Source of the DNA: Siniperca chuatsi | Lineage: Eukaryota; Chordata; Actinopteri; Centrarchiformes; Sinipercidae | Direction: 5' to 3' | NCBI RefSeq assembly: GCF_020085105.1 | Contig: NC_058045.1 | Location: 12,161,833 to 12,225,832, forward strand | Length of the DNA stretch: 64,000 nt | Part shown: in pieces, positions 1-13,430 of the stretch | Layout: each line of letters begins with the position of its first letter | Numbering within the stretch: the first letter of the stretch is position 1 | The notes under the pieces: generated by a model | The model's database searches: none | Seen by the model: the letters and a program-made list of their open reading frames with translations, nothing else | What the model was told of the DNA's origin: nothing | Position numbers and translations under genes: made by a program

Positions 1-64
1 GGTTTGGTGCAGGATACAGGCCTTAAAACAGGACTAAAGATAATGACAGTGAGACAGAGTTTAC

Positions 65-3000
65 CCAAAGTTGAGTGTGCGACGTGCACCGGGAGAAGGG
101 ACCATTCTGTCCGCTGAGGGGCTTGGCATCACATGGCGTCCCGGAGACATCTTACGCACCTCCCAGGCTAAGGATGTGGGCCTGAACAAAGTGAAAGTGG
201 CGAACATTACTTAACTAACACTAATTCCTAGTTGCTAAACACACACTGACTTGGATCACACTTTGGCAAATCAGTTAAATGGCTGATTCACTTGCAGCAA
301 TTTATGCAATAAATTGAGCATGTCAAAGTTTCAGGTTGTCTTATTGATTAACAGTACGCTTTAAATGAACAATTTGGGAGGCAGCGGGAATCTCTTTTCT
401 TAGTCAATTTACGGTTGCAGTGGTCACTGTGTTAAAGAGAAGCCAATAAACTCATGGATCTCTTTGAATTAAAGCCAAGGCTATTGATCCAGTCTGTTTG
501 TGACTCAAAGCCAGGGACCAGACACCATCACTTCTAGTTTCACCTCAGGGAACAATTGAAAATGGGGAGTGAATGAGAGTGAGTGATAAAGAAAGGGAGT
601 GAGAAAAATAAATGGAAGATCACCTGTTCTGGGCATCTGTTTTCTCCAACTTCTCCTGAAGCTGGATCCAGTCTATGAGAGCTTTGAAATCCCGCACGTA
701 GTTGTCCAACATCATCAACACCTCCTAAAGACAGCGGTTACAATAGGATGGAGAGTTATTACACAGATATAATAAACACATGAAGAATGGCACAATGTAC
801 AAACCAATAGAAAGGTAGGTTTAAAAATAAATAAAGATAAATTGTATGCATTTGTGTCACTTGAGAATATTTGTTGGACAATATTCATGTAAAAAGCTGT
901 ATATTTCATTTCATAAATCTAGAAAATACCACAACAATTAAAAAAAAAGTAGCACTCAAACAAATACTTAAATCATAGAGCAGAATGTAATTTTAAACCT
1001 CAATGTAATTATGTTTTCGTAGATTTTGTATTGATATTTGTATAACCATTGCATAATCTAAGCATAAAATGATGCATTATATCTTTATGTTAGTATTTTC
1101 TACAGGCTTGTGATATTAACTATTTCTGGGATCAATTAGGCGTCATTTCTTTCAACTAAAACCAATAACTGGCATTTCAAATGCTTGTTGAGAGCCCAAA
1201 TCTGCCTTCAAGTCAGTGTAAAAACTGCTACAGAGGTAGGTAGATCAAGAGTGTTGCTGGCACGCAGGAGCTGGCCCACACATGTTCATGTGCAAAGACA
1301 AACAATTGATTGAAAAAGTTTGAGGAAGAACAGAGAAGGCAAATTCCTTATAGCAAATGTCTATTATCTACACTTGGACTGCCTCACAATGTTGGTTATC
1401 CAGAGGTGGTGGGCTGTGTGGAGCTTTTTCCCAGAGCTCTAATGAAACGAACACAACTGATTGATGGGGAGCGTGAAGGGAGTGGTAATTGAGAGTAAAG
1501 CTTCACAGTGCTTTTAGTTAATAGACAAGTCAGGCCAGTGAAAGATGTGTCCAGCAGCAGGTCGGCTGATTAGAGCTGGTTAACAGGCAAAGACCACTGC
1601 TATGGCCTGGTGTTCATTTGGTAATGAAGGCCAAGATGAAGAGAGGTTTGTTGCTTATCTGACAGATAAACCAACGGTGAGTGAAGGCACCATAAAGTGG
1701 CTTTCAGCATGTTAACAGGCATACTTACCTAAATACAGCCCTCACATAACATTTCATGAGGAATGACAAAAAGTTTAACCTTCCAAAAGCTAAAAGCCTG
1801 TGGTTCTTACAACAAGAATGAACAGGTACAGCCTAGGTTAGACTGAGTGACCTCAAGTAAATAATTCACAGTTTTGATTGTTGTTTTTTAAGTAAGTCAT
1901 TTAAGACCAAAATAGCCTATTTCAGTTCACTTTAAAAATTATATTAATAACTTAAGAGGTGTGGGCTTTATTAATAAGCATATATGAATCATTCTGCTGG
2001 GTGAACAATTTCCCTCTGAGTGGGAAAACATTTAATAGTAGGTCAGTTCTCATTTAAAATTATACAAAGCATTACAGTAACATTACAGAGAGTTAGGCAT
2101 CACTTCCTGACAATGGTTATGTTTATGTCCATACGTTTTGGGGTTGAAAGTTTTTAGCTATTTGTGCGAGAGCACACAATGCAGATTGCCCACAGCTACA
2201 CTGGGGGTTTGTGGCTGGGGGATATCAGAGCACTCTGCCTCCCCTCCAGATGACTCATTCATCTATCAGTGTCCATTAAGCCCAAGCTGGGTGGGATGGG
2301 GGGTTATGAACAGCACTGAGCTCCATGGCTATTAGACAGCATTAGGGTGTAGAGAGATACAGTGGTATGGGGGGAAAAAAACACGTACTGGCCAGATGTC
2401 TGACACAGGCCAAGTGACAACATGTTGATCACACCACAGGGAGCTGCGCTGTGGCACTGACAGCAAGCCAACCACACCACAGGGAACTGGGCTACGGTAC
2501 TGACCGCAGAATGTCACCAGAACCATGCTCAGCATAATGCAGCATGGCAGAAGAATCAATAAAACACAGGACCAGCAATATCATACCAGTACGCCCTGGA
2601 GCAACATCACAGTGCCACCGCAAGGCTTCACCAAAACAAAACACACAGATCCACAAAACAGGGAAAAATGTCACAAATGCCAGGATGTAGACCAAAAAGG
2701 AGCCGAAATGGCCAAGCACCATTTCAGCAAATGCCTGATGACAAACACAATCCATATACAATATTGTTTACAGTCTGTCATCAATATTCAATCAGCCAGG
2801 CCCAAGAGAGAGTCCTGTGATAATTCTCTCACCAGAAAGCCTTCAGAGAGCCCCTCTGACATTAAGCAGAAATCAAGAAGAATGTGAGCTCTTTGTTATG
2901 ATCTCAATGTCCCCCTCTAGTGTTCATAAATCCTAACACCCTTCAGTCTCCCCAAAGAAGGAATTTCTGTTTTGTCAGTTCAAATCATGAACCCACTGAT

Positions 3001-6000
3001 CTTGAAATTAGAATTTGCATTTCTACATGGGACATTGTTTTTTTCTCCTCAAAGCAGACTAACCCTGCATTCCACGACGCTCTGATCAGATTCACAGGTG
3101 ACGTAAATCTCGTCCACAGCACGACGGAGGTTGTCAAAGAGGAAAGCCCAGTAGCGTGCTCGCAGGTCCACCTTGCGGGGCTGCCTGGCTTTGGTGGGGC
3201 TCTTCTCTGCCCCCTTGTCCAACAAGGCACCAGCTGTGCCTTTACTTTCCACACCAGCATTCTGTGGAGACAAAGCATGGACCAAACATTATAGTAATAA
3301 TTTATTAATATCAATCTAATTTAATAATTTATTAATAATAACTTATTACAGTGTCATGTAAGTCTCTAGTTGTTATATAGCAGCCACAGCACTTTTTTTT
3401 TGTTGGCTGGGACAGGAGGTGCAGATATTATATACCTTTTATTACCAACCATGCATAACATGAGGAAAATAGGGAGATTTTAACCAATTGCAGCAATGGT
3501 GACACCACGTATTACCCCAGTGGTTTCAACCAGAGTGCGTCAGGAAGTATTAAATATTAAAATAGAAACTATCAATATATATGGGAACTAAAAGAAAATA
3601 CTACATTAGGTTAAATAGCATTTTACAAGCCCAATCAGTGGCAAATTGTTGTTAACAATATTGCTGTCACACTATAATGCCCCATCCCATAACATTCTCC
3701 TTCTAGCCTGCTGCAATCTAACGCATATCTTTTTTTAAATTTCACAACCTTATGTAAGAACATCTAATGGACATAAGGCTATATTGAAAATGAAGTTCAG
3801 AAGCAGCAAAGGAATATTCAGGCACTTCCCATACTATAATTGCAGACTAGGATTTCTCCCCTTTTTCCCGTGAAATCAGCTTTTCTAAGACTGACTTACA
3901 CAATGCAAAAACAGGAAGTTTCATGATCATCACAGATCCACTTGCAGTGTTAGGCAAAAGAATTAGATGACTTAGCTTAGTGAATGGTGCCCTCTAGTGA
4001 AAAGAGATGATATACCAACCTGTTTCTTATTCCTTTGTTGACCAGAATTTATCCTCTGGGCCCTGGAACTGCCACTGGAGTTGCTTTTGGACTTTGCTAT
4101 ATGAAAAAGACAAAAAATAGGCTTATATATAGTAACTGATGATCATGATGAAGGTAACAATCAACATGCATATATGATGATCATGGACAATTATTGTGTT
4201 GATAAATGTTGATAAATCCAAATGTCACAAATGTACAATAACAGAAAAGTGGAAAAAAACAATAACCCTAATTGAAGTGTTGAAGGTAAATAATTGACTA
4301 TTCAGTTGCAGAAGATGCATGTCAACAGAACAACCCACATGAGGCCCACAAAAAAGAGTGAGAGTCAGAGAAAAACTGAGAAAGTGTGAGAGGCTGTGGT
4401 GGGGGTTTCTGAGTAGGATGGTCTAAAACAAGTTTTCTTTGATATAAAGCGTAAATAAATGTGATGGAGCACTGCAATGCTATACAGGAAACTATACTGT
4501 TGAACAGACAAGTTGAAAGTTACTATCTTACCAGTTATTTTTCTTTGAAATTTAGGGATTTCAAAAATTACATCAAAAGCTTTGTGAAAACAAGTCAACG
4601 CCTATTACATAATAGTATATTAACCAAACACAGTAAACCACAGTATAGCGGGGACTTGTGCCACCAAAAATGTAATGTTCTACATAACAGAGGACCAGGC
4701 GTCGGTTTAAGCTTTAGCCCGCATAAGAGATTCTCAGCACTCTATCTTCATTTATCAGTATAGCTATGAGATGAAAAATGATCATTGTGTTCCAGCTGAT
4801 ATTGTATTACAATGAACAGCACTGTCTGGTTTGGGTATGATCACAGACTGTGCATGACATTGCCAAAGACAGTCAGTGTAATGCTCCAAAAAAACCAAAA
4901 ACAACTAAACATGTTCCACTGGCCCAAAGATATAGGAAGGTAGGTGTAGCTGCTAAACATCATCAGCAACACCTACCACTGAATAAAGACCTAAACAATA
5001 AAAATGTCATACTCCATTTACTCTTGTGATGTGCTGTATGGCAATAATGTAGCATATTAGCATGTAAAGAAAGTTTGTTTTGCATGCAGCTACCAACCTT
5101 CCTCCTCTTTGTTCTCTAGAGGTACACTCCAGGCAATGAGGTTTCGAGCAGCACGGCCCTCTTCAGCAACTATCTTCCTCACCTTGTCATGGCTGTTGGA
5201 GCGCTGAAAAGATGCCTGCAGGAGAAACAGATTCAACACATCAATTTTGCACTTTATCCAAGAGCAAAGGAAAGATGGTGTAGAGCATGACAAGATGACA
5301 TATGTGACAAACAAATGTGGGATTCATAAGGTGAATTTGAAAATGATCACGATATGCTGCCCAGGCTACGGCTAGTTTGACATTAGGAAATTCTGAGAAA
5401 CATGATGTATTGCAAGACAAACACAAGGTGTCCTGACATTCTCAATGAAGCTTCAGTGGAATAATAGACACAAAGCTGAGGGGCATTTTCCATTACTTTC
5501 CAAGTTGTGACACCATAGAATGCAATATGGGCTTATTTCATGGCCACACATAAAAAGAAAGAAAGGATGCTTTTTAAAAACATCATACATTTTTTAAACT
5601 TGGTTTGTAGTCAGTTTAACTTTGGTCATACTCTTATTGTCCACAAATTACATGAAAATATTAACCTGTGTAGCCAAAGCCTGATATACTGTAACTTGTT
5701 TCTCCATGGCATAGAGCTCCATTGTTGTCAGAAAACTATTAAATAAACATCAATGAGTCACACAGTTGCACTGGGTGACATGTTCCTTTATTATGATGAA
5801 CCTGGGCACTGTAGTATTTTGAGGCAATCCCACATACACTCTTTTTGCTGCAAATATTCACTAGCACAACAAATCTGCAGCTGAAAATAGTCCTCAATAA
5901 ATAGACTAACTCCTGTTAGAGTAACATTTGCTAAAAACTACAGTACAGGAAATTACTTAGCATTTTTTCAAAATGAAACCATTTACATCGTCAGTAGGAA

Positions 6001-9000
6001 TGAATGGGCTTGGGGCTGAGTGTCACAGACATGGTGGGGATGTTGGAAAGTATTTAGAGACAGACTAACACATTGCTGGTTTTGGTCTCCTCATGGGATT
6101 GTATTGTTGCTATGGTTACCTCCATTTTAATACACCTTGCACACTAACTTTGTACAGTGGTTAAAGTAGTGTGTACACCAGTACAGTGTGTTTTCATAGC
6201 CCTTCAAATAATCAAGGAAATCAATTATATTGTGTATTTAATCAATGCATTACGAATTTTAAAAGGTAACTGAAATCAAACAGTGCGTAACAGACGGCCT
6301 ATAGTCCATTTAAGACACACCATTCAAATCTAAAACATAAAGACATAAATACCACAAAAAGGCAAGATTGTTAAATGTTTGTAGTACAGGGAAGATATAC
6401 CTAACCTGTGCTTCATAGTAACGCAAACCTTTCCAATATGTGCAAAACAAGCTTAACAGAAAATTCAAAATTAATCAAAAGTACTAAATGCCATTAAAAT
6501 TATTATATTAAATCCATAATCCTTTCATTTAATGCAACCGCAAGGGGGCAGAAGTCTTATAGTCTTCTTGTGCCAGTCCCAAGTCTGGATAAATGCAGAG
6601 GGTTGTGTCAGGAAGGGCATCCGACGTAAAACACATGCCAAATTAAAAATGCGAATCGTGCAAATGACTTCCATACCAGATCGTTCGGGGCCCGGGTTAA
6701 CAACGACCGCCACCGGTGCTGTTGACCTACAGGGTACCGGTGGAAATTGGACTACTGTTGGTCAAAGACGAAGAAGGAGAGGAGGAAGGTGTGTTCGCAG
6801 GCAGTGAGAGAAGAGGAAAGCTAAGAATGTAGGACTGACAGTAGGGACTTTGAATGTTGGGACTATGACAGGGAAGGCTAGAGAGTTGATTGACATGATG
6901 CAGAGAAGGAAGGTGGACATACTGTGTGTCCAGGTGACCAACTGGAAAGGTAGCAAGGCTAGAAGCTTAGGAGCAGGGTTCAAGTTGTTCTACCATGGGT
7001 CAGATAGGAAGAGAAACGGAGTAGGAGTTATCCTGAAAGAGGAGTTTGTGAGGAATGTTCTAGAGTGTTCTAGTGAAAAGAGTATCAGACAGGTTGATGA
7101 GTCTGAAGCTGGAAATTGAAGGGGTGATGTTCAATGTTGTGAGTGGTTATGCCCCACAGGTAGGATGTGAGTTAGAAGAGAAGGAGAAACTCTGGAGTGA
7201 GTTAGATGAAGTGATGCAGAGCATCCCCAGAGGTGAGAGAGTGGTGATTGGTGCAGATTTCAATGGGCATGTAGGTGAAGGGAACAGAGGTGATGAGAAT
7301 GTGATGGGCAGGTTTGGTCTTCAGGACAGGAACGCAGAAGGACAGATGGTGGTAGACTTTGCAAAGAGGATGGAAATGGCTGTAGTGAACACTTTCTTCC
7401 AGAAGAGGCAGGAACATAGGGTGACATATAAGAGCGGAGGTAGAAGCACTCAGATGGACTACATCTTGTTTAGACGTTGTAATCTGAAAGAGACCAGTGA
7501 CTGTAAAGTAGTGGTAGGGGAGAGTGTAGCCAGACAACACAGGATGGTAGTGTGTAAAATGTCTCTGGTGGTGAGGAAGATGAAGAGGACAAAGGCAGAG
7601 CAGAGAACAAAGTGGTGGAAGTTGAAAAAGGAAGAATGTCGTGTAGTTTTCAGGGAGGAGCTGAGACAGACTCTGGGTGGTCAGGAAGTGCTCCCAGATG
7701 ACTGAACCACTACAGCTACTGTGATCAGGGAGACAGGTAGGAGGGTACTCGGTGTGTCATCTGGAAAGAGGAAAGTGGACAAGGAGACTTGGTGGTGGAA
7801 CGAGGAAGTGCAGGAGTGTATACAGAGAAAGAGGTTAGCTAAGAAGAAGTGGGACACTGAGAGGGCTGAAGAGAGTAGACAGGAGTACAGGGAGACGCAG
7901 CGTAAGGTGAAGGTAGAGGTGGCAAAGGCCAAACAAAGAGCATATGAGGACTTGTATGCTAGGTTGGACACTAAAGAGGGAGAGGTGGATTTGTACAGGT
8001 TGGCCAGACAAAGAGATAGAGATGCGAAGGATGTGCAGCAGGTTAGGGTGATTAAAGATAAGGATGGAAATGTATTGACAGGTGCCAGGAGTGTGATGGG
8101 AAGATGGAAGGAGTACTTTGAAGAGTTGATGAATGAGGAAAATAAAAGGGAACGAAGAGTAGAAGAAGTGACTGGTGTGGAGCAGGAAGTAGCAAAGATT
8201 AGCAAGAGTGAAGTGAGGAGGACGTTGAAGAGGATGAAGAGTGGAAAGGCAGTTGGTCCTGATGACATAAATGTGGAGGTATGGAAGTGTCTAGGAGAGG
8301 TGGCAGTGGAGTTTCTGACTAGTTTGTTTAACAAGATCTTGGAGAGTGAGAGGATGCCCGAGGAATGGAGGAGAAGTGTACTGGTGCCAATTTTTGGATG
8401 ACATTGTGATTTGTAGTGAGAGCAGGGAGCAGGTGGAGGAAAATCTAGAGATGGAGGTCTGCTCTGGAAAACAGAGGAATGAAGCTTAGCCGCAGTAAGA
8501 CAGAATACATGTGCGTCAATGAGAGGGACCCAGGTGGAATGGTGAGGTTACAGGGAGCAGAGGTGAAGAAGGTGCAGGACTTTAAGTACTTAGGGTCAAC
8601 GGTTCAGAGCAATGGAGACTGTGGAAAAGAGGTGAAGAGGCGAGTGCAAGCAGGTTGGAACGGGTGGAGAAAAGTGTCAGGTGTGTTGTGTGATAAAAGA
8701 GTATCAGCAAGAATGAAAGGAAAGGTGTTCAAGACGGTGGTGAGACCAGCGATGTTGTACAGCTTAGAGACAGTGGCACTGAAGAAAAGACAAGAGGCAG
8801 AGCTGGAGGTAGCAGAGCTTAAGATGTTGAGGTTCTCTTTGGGAGTGACGAGGACGGACAGGATCAGGAACGAGGACATCAGAGGGACAGCTCATGTTAG
8901 ATGTTTCGGAGATAAAGTCAGAGAGGCCAGATTGAGGTGGTTTGGACATGTTCAGAGGAGACACAGTGAATATATTGGTAGAAGGATGCTGAGGTTGGAG

Positions 9001-12000
9001 CTGCCAGGCAGGAGGTCTAGAGGAAGACCAAAGAGGAGATTTATGGATGTAGTGAGAGAGGACATGAAGTTAATTGGTGTGAGTGAAGAGGATGGAGAGG
9101 ACAGGGTTAGATGGAGGCACATGATTCGCTGTGGCGACCCCTGAAAGAGAACAGCCGAAAGGAAAACAAGAATCCTTTCATTTCAATGAAAAATAGCAAT
9201 ACTCAGCAGTACCACAAGAGAGCGTATTGCAATATGCTGTTTCAATTATTTGTCCCATCCCTGGTGTGTGGTTTTGAGCCGGGGGTTGAAGCCACAATAC
9301 TTCAAGTTTATGGAAGAGGTCTACTGGCACTGACTGTGACAAGAAACAGCTAGAGGCAGGAGCTCTAAACCGGCTTTATGCCCAGCATGCATCATGGTTG
9401 ACCTACACATTGAATATGCATCAGTGAACTTAACTGTAACCTCGGGTGAAGCAGATACTGTGAACCAAATTTAATGCTGCGAGAAGTAATTCAACACATC
9501 GTTTACCTATGGGACATTAAGATGCCCTGTGATGAACCATGACATCAACATCTCTCTGCATCACCATCTCACAGAGAAGCATTCTCTCACATAACAGTTT
9601 GGTGAAACGGCTTATGCATTAATGCATAGACCGAATCTGCTTAACACCCTACAAGCAATAACATCTACAACTCAATTTTGCTAGGCAATGACAAAAATAC
9701 ACAGTGTACCCAATAGTCTATTTGATATAATTTGGCTTTGTAATCTTAAAATCACTAAACATTCTGACTTCTGGCAATCTGATTACAAAACAACACAGAA
9801 GCTAATACCTAGAGGCTTATCATTCTGGATCTTCCACTCACTGTGTTTCCTCTCCCAGCAAAACAGCCTGTACCACAGTACTGTTCATAAATGATTTAAT
9901 CTAATGTTGACTAATCCAGAGAAAATGTGGGTATTTTGGTCAGACAACTATAATATGTGGTTTAAGACTTAAAATACATTGTTACCTTAAACCAACACAA
10001 AAATTGAGAGCCAGTTCTCCTCTTAATAGCAAATGAGTCATGGAACAAACCGTTCTCTCTTTTCCTGGCTGCCTCTCACTAGCAACACTATTCAGACAAG
10101 AAGGCTACAGCAAAATTATTCCTCTACCAGAAGAGGGACACAGTCTGTCTTGTCCAAGGCTTTGAGGTAATTCAAAGCAAGTGATAATTAGGCCAAGGTT
10201 TATGTAAAAATAAAATGTAACAATATTTTCAGACTATCCTTTAAAGCTAGTGGAATAATGTGAACATGGCTCATTAGGGGTTACACATGCAGAAACAGCA
10301 TGCGTGTATTGGTCTGATACTATTTAATGTCCCTAAGGGAGATACCCAGCTGACCTACTTTTGGTGAGCAAAATTCTTAACATGTCGACTGGCCTGGGTT
10401 TTATTCGGCCAAGTAGAAAGAGACTACAAAGAGATAAAAGAACATCAATCAACACAGCTATAATGAGCAAGAACTAGTGAGGTGGGTCAGCGTCAATGCA
10501 CCCTCTCCCATCTACAAATTGTAAATATTTACTCTGTGTTTCCTGGGCTTGGCAACCACTGGATGACAGATGTTGTGAGAATACCTTACCTACTCACAAC
10601 TCAAGGCTAACTGTGTGCAGCAGCCTGAGGCAAAAAAGGCTTACAGCAACATTCCCTTGATCCACTTAATCAGCTGCAAACAAGCTGTCTCCTGGGCTGC
10701 ACTGTAGAATAAGATACATTGTGGAGCATAATTCTGGTTATATTCTCTAGCCAGGCAATCCTTCCCCATGCACTGTGCAGAGTAAGAGGCAAGTGTAAGG
10801 TTTCCCTTTTGGCAAGGTCTACAAACAGGTGCAAGCAGCAAGACAGTGGGTGAGATCTAGCTCATTAGGAGAGACACAGAGAAAATCAAAAGATTAGAGG
10901 ATACATACAGAATAGAAGTACAGTCTGTAAGCAGGTTCCTCGGCCTTATCCACCCCTGACATACTTTTGCAGCCCACTTCAGACAACCTGTTCCCCCTCA
11001 CCAGCACTGCCACTTGTGCAAGGTGACATCGTCATCTGACAACAGGACCAAAATAGACTCCTACTGTGTAGTCCACACTGCTATAGCAACTTGCCCAGTG
11101 CCAACTCCTCTCCCAGTGGCGATTGAGAGAGACAAGTGCTCAGTAGTCCACCAGTCCTGCCTTTCACTTTGACTACTCTGTCTGTAACTCTGTCTGTAAT
11201 CTAGCCTGAGCCCTCAGTGCTCTGCTGAGTTAGCAGCCACTTCTTAGGCCCGACTCGCTGCCTGCTGCTGTCTATCTGTCTGCCACTCTCCTCTGCTCTG
11301 CTCTCCACTGCATGCACCTTCCTATATTTACAGCTTCTCTGCTTTCCCTGCTCTGCATCAGAGCCCCCACTCTCTCTGTTTCTCATCTCTCACTCTCCTT
11401 CTGCCACAACACTGCGCGGTCATGTGTACACAGCAGGCCTGCAGCTCTGCCTCCCATCCTGTGTTGCCAGTGATGAGAGTGTAGCTGCAGGCTCAGAGAC
11501 AGTATGTGCTAACGCAAGCCTGGCCATGCATTAACCACACAGGGTGATGCTCTGGATCTGATTTGACTCAGCATTCAATGATTCATAGGCTGCTGGGGGA
11601 ACAAAACACACAAGCCCACATGGTTTACTGCCTACGAATGAAACAAACTTACAAAGTCTGCAAGAAGAAGTTGAGACAAACAGGGAGAGCATTTGTCACA
11701 TTCTTGTTTTTATGACGATATGACATATATATATATATATATATATTCTCACAAGGCCAATTATCGTCCTTTGGTAACAATGCACCAGTGGGTGTGTTTA
11801 ACAAGGGTATTGATGGAGAGGGAAACATTTCAGCAACTTATGAGACCACCAGAGCTGACACCATCACACCTAAAGAAGGTACTGTCATCCAAAAATGCTC
11901 CTTTCCTGCTGGAACTGTTGGCTAAGTGAACCCATTCTAAATTATCCAGTCACTTAGCTCAAGCTAGCTAACAGTGCATCGGAATTCTACTGTTCTTGAC

Positions 12001-12212
12001 AATTATTTCAGCTATAAGCAACGAGCTAATAAGTCATTACGTACCTTTAAAGCGGTTATGGATGCATTCTTGCTTTTGCCTCCTCCATGAGAGGATCCCG
12101 AGCTGTTGCTACCAGACCTCTCCCTCCCGTCTCCACCTTGGCTAAGTCTCGGGCCGAGACGGTGCTGCCCAGCGCCACGCCGTCGTCCATCATGGCGGTT
12201 GTCTTTGGACAT
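65..12212 (-). CDS. scaper: SCAPER (S-phase cyclin A-associated protein in the ER), N-terminal exons, partial
   Basis: Six coding exons read on the minus strand: 12045-12212, 5098-5215, 4020-4096, 3064-3261, 624-724 and 65-181. All phases join (0,1,0,0,2,2) and give about 259 residues; the gene continues off the left edge. The sequence closely follows human SCAPER: SFQRSNSHDKV in exon 2, RKVDLRARYWAFLFDNLRRA in exon 4, LDNYVRDFKALIDWIQLQEK in exon 5, and SLAWEVRKMSPGRH in exon 6. SCAPER is an ER-associated coiled-coil and zinc-finger protein linked to cyclin A/CDK2 and to cilia. Only the N-terminal region lies here, so its finger and coiled coils are not seen. Exon 1 encodes 56 residues rich in Gly, Ser and Arg that human SCAPER (which, as I recall, starts at MMASF) lacks; they join exon 2 in phase 0. 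Introns use donors such as GTTGGT and GTTAGT. Identity is near certain; the start codon at 12212 is inferred. Confidence 0.93.
5741..6090. repeat. Interspersed repeat, copy A of a family also at 55.7-56.0 kb
   Basis: This stretch of scaper intron 1 shares two diverged blocks, in the same order and orientation, with 55711-56030 in a znf592 intron. One block is built around GCTGAAAATAGTCC and the nearby TTTGCTAAAAA; the other around AATGGGCTTGGGGCTGAGTG followed by ACAGACA. I see no coding potential and no clear terminal repeats. It is probably an old non-autonomous transposon or SINE-like element. Its borders are approximate. Confidence 0.6.
6531..9170 (+). mobile_element. RTE-type LINE, near full length but missing the reverse-transcriptase core
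   Basis: The element lies antisense to scaper in its first coding intron. A perfect 13-bp target-site duplication, AATCCTTTCATTT, flanks it at 6518-6530 and 9171-9183. The plus strand encodes an apurinic-type endonuclease (LNVGTMTGKARELIDMMQRR from 6850; GADFNGHVGEGNRGDE near 7250; a TYKSGG..TQMDYILFRR segment near 7430). A linker and the start of the reverse transcriptase follow (KSGKAVGPDDINVEVWKCLG near 8240). Just after VLVPIF (8400) the reading jumps to DDIVICSESREQ, so the fingers/palm core is deleted; the C-terminal part (8479-9144) ends WRHMIRCGDP. I also see frameshifts near 7075 and 8455 and a TGA in place of an expected Trp at 7703. The 3' end, GGCGACCCCTGAAAG..CAGCCGAAAGG, is typical of fish RTE elements. 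It cannot be autonomous. Confidence 0.9.
9184..12044. other. Remainder of scaper intron 1, no gene seen
   Basis: This is the intron between coding exons 1 and 2 of scaper. I find no convincing coding exon on either strand. It holds a short (TA)n microsatellite at about 11723-11745. A C/T-rich, low-complexity stretch at about 11160-11400 has many CTCTGCTCTG-like units and opens a meaningless Ser/Arg/Glu-rich frame on the minus strand. Confidence 0.6.
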
Positions 12213-12480
12213 CGACAAGCGGTATGTTCAATGATCTGTCAGTGAGAAATAAAAGTCTACGAAGGTCGAAGTTATCTTGTTGTCAGAGTTGATTGAAAAA
12301 AACATGTCAGGTAAATACATGACAGTGAGGACAACCTAACAGCAGCAAGTATGTTGAGTTTACATTTTTGACTGGCGATGGGATTATCCAATAAATTCAC
12401 CGTAACATGGAAACAACATACGCGTCAGCCAATCATGTACAGTCTAGTCTGGGTCAAAGGGTGGAACAGACTTTCTTTGG
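12213..12480 (-). promoter_or_regulatory. Probable 5' UTR and promoter region of scaper
   Basis: The region sits just upstream of the scaper start codon at 12212. It is richer in CpG than the flanking introns, and exon 1 itself is GC-rich. A CCAAT motif in the plus-strand text (GCCAATCATG, near 12427) is compatible with a promoter. I cannot place the transcription start or say whether a further non-coding exon lies upstream. Confidence 0.4.
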
Positions 12481-12744
12481 GCGGGACTTCAAACTGTCTA
12501 CCATGGCAACCATGAAGATCGGGCGGGACGTTAGGTTGATTTCTCACTGTGTCACATAATCTACAGACAAAACAGGAAACCCAGAAGAGAAGTGAACCTG
12601 CCTTCAAAATAAAAACATTTGGGAGCAGCCCTTCCTCCCTTGAAACTATGAAACTAGATACACCAAGCATGAAAATATTGCAACAATTAAAGAGAGTAGA
12701 ACACATTACACTAGTACTTTAACAGCTCACTAGTTCTTTAGACC

Positions 12745-12984
12745 TTTCAGAACAGTATGTTATCTGCTTGCACTATTTGTGTATTAACCATGTATAGGCT
12801 ACACAGTTTACAGTAACAGTTTGACCTGTTTATAGGCAGTGTATGGTGTCATCTATTTGTTGTTTATATCGCTGTGTCTATTTTTTCACCTACTGTACAT
12901 AGCTTATGTTTACCTTATGTTGCTCAGTTTAGCTGTATGTCTATCTTGTACGTTTAAACATACTAGGCCAATAAAGTTGATTCT
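12745..12984 (+). repeat. Diverged interspersed repeat related to 33.09-33.36 kb
   Basis: The stretch shares ordered blocks with about 33090-33360: TTGCACTATT, a segment with AACAGTTTGACYTGT, TATTTTTTCACCTACT, and TTAGCTGTATGTCTAT. It ends in AATAAAGTTGATTCTGATCT, the kind of 3' tail seen on fish LINE-derived repeats; the second copy is followed some way downstream by a GCTGATTCTGATTCTGA tail. It is probably the 3' UTR of a truncated LINE. Confidence 0.45.
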
Positions 12985-13430
12985 GATCTAATTGTATATA
13001 AATCACTAAATGGTTTAGCCCCAAAATATATTGTTAACCTGCTTGTACAATATGAAACTGCCAAGCCACTCAGATGTCCTGGAAATAGGTTGATACTATT
13101 CATAGAGCAATAACAAAGATCGGTGAGCTTCTTTTTGTTGTATGTGCCATACTTATGGAACAAATTACCGAGGATCTAAGGTGTGCCCGAACTATGACCA
13201 CCGTTAAAAGCAGGTTTAAAACCCTATTAAATCAGGCCTGCCTCTAAATTTGTATATATGTGTTAATTTTTATTTTCTTTTTTCGTTTTAAATTCACTCT
13301 ATTATTTTCTTCACTTTGACATTGCGTTTTAATTTTTTGTTTTGCATTCATTTTTAAAGTTAAAGTGTCTGTAAAGCACACTAAAACGTCCTCAGAATAT
13401 TGATTGTGCTATATACTCACTTGCAATGCC
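12985..13430 (+). mobile_element. 5'-truncated LINE fragment (C-terminus of ORF2 plus 3' UTR)
   Basis: Broken plus-strand frames resemble the extreme C-terminus of L2/CR1/Rex-type LINE reverse transcriptases: YKSLNGLAPKYIVNLLVQYE (about 13000-13060), then a PYLWNKLP-like stretch (about 13145) and EDLRCARTMTTVKSRFKTLL (about 13170-13230). A stop follows, then a T-rich 3' UTR with AAAGTGTCTGTAAAGCAC and a GTGCTATATA end. The clade is uncertain. It is clearly inactive. Confidence 0.5.

Noticed and set aside
2525-2887. Plus-strand frame of 120 codons in a scaper intron, with Cys and His residues.
   Set aside because: No regular zinc-finger spacing, no splice context and no recognisable similarity.
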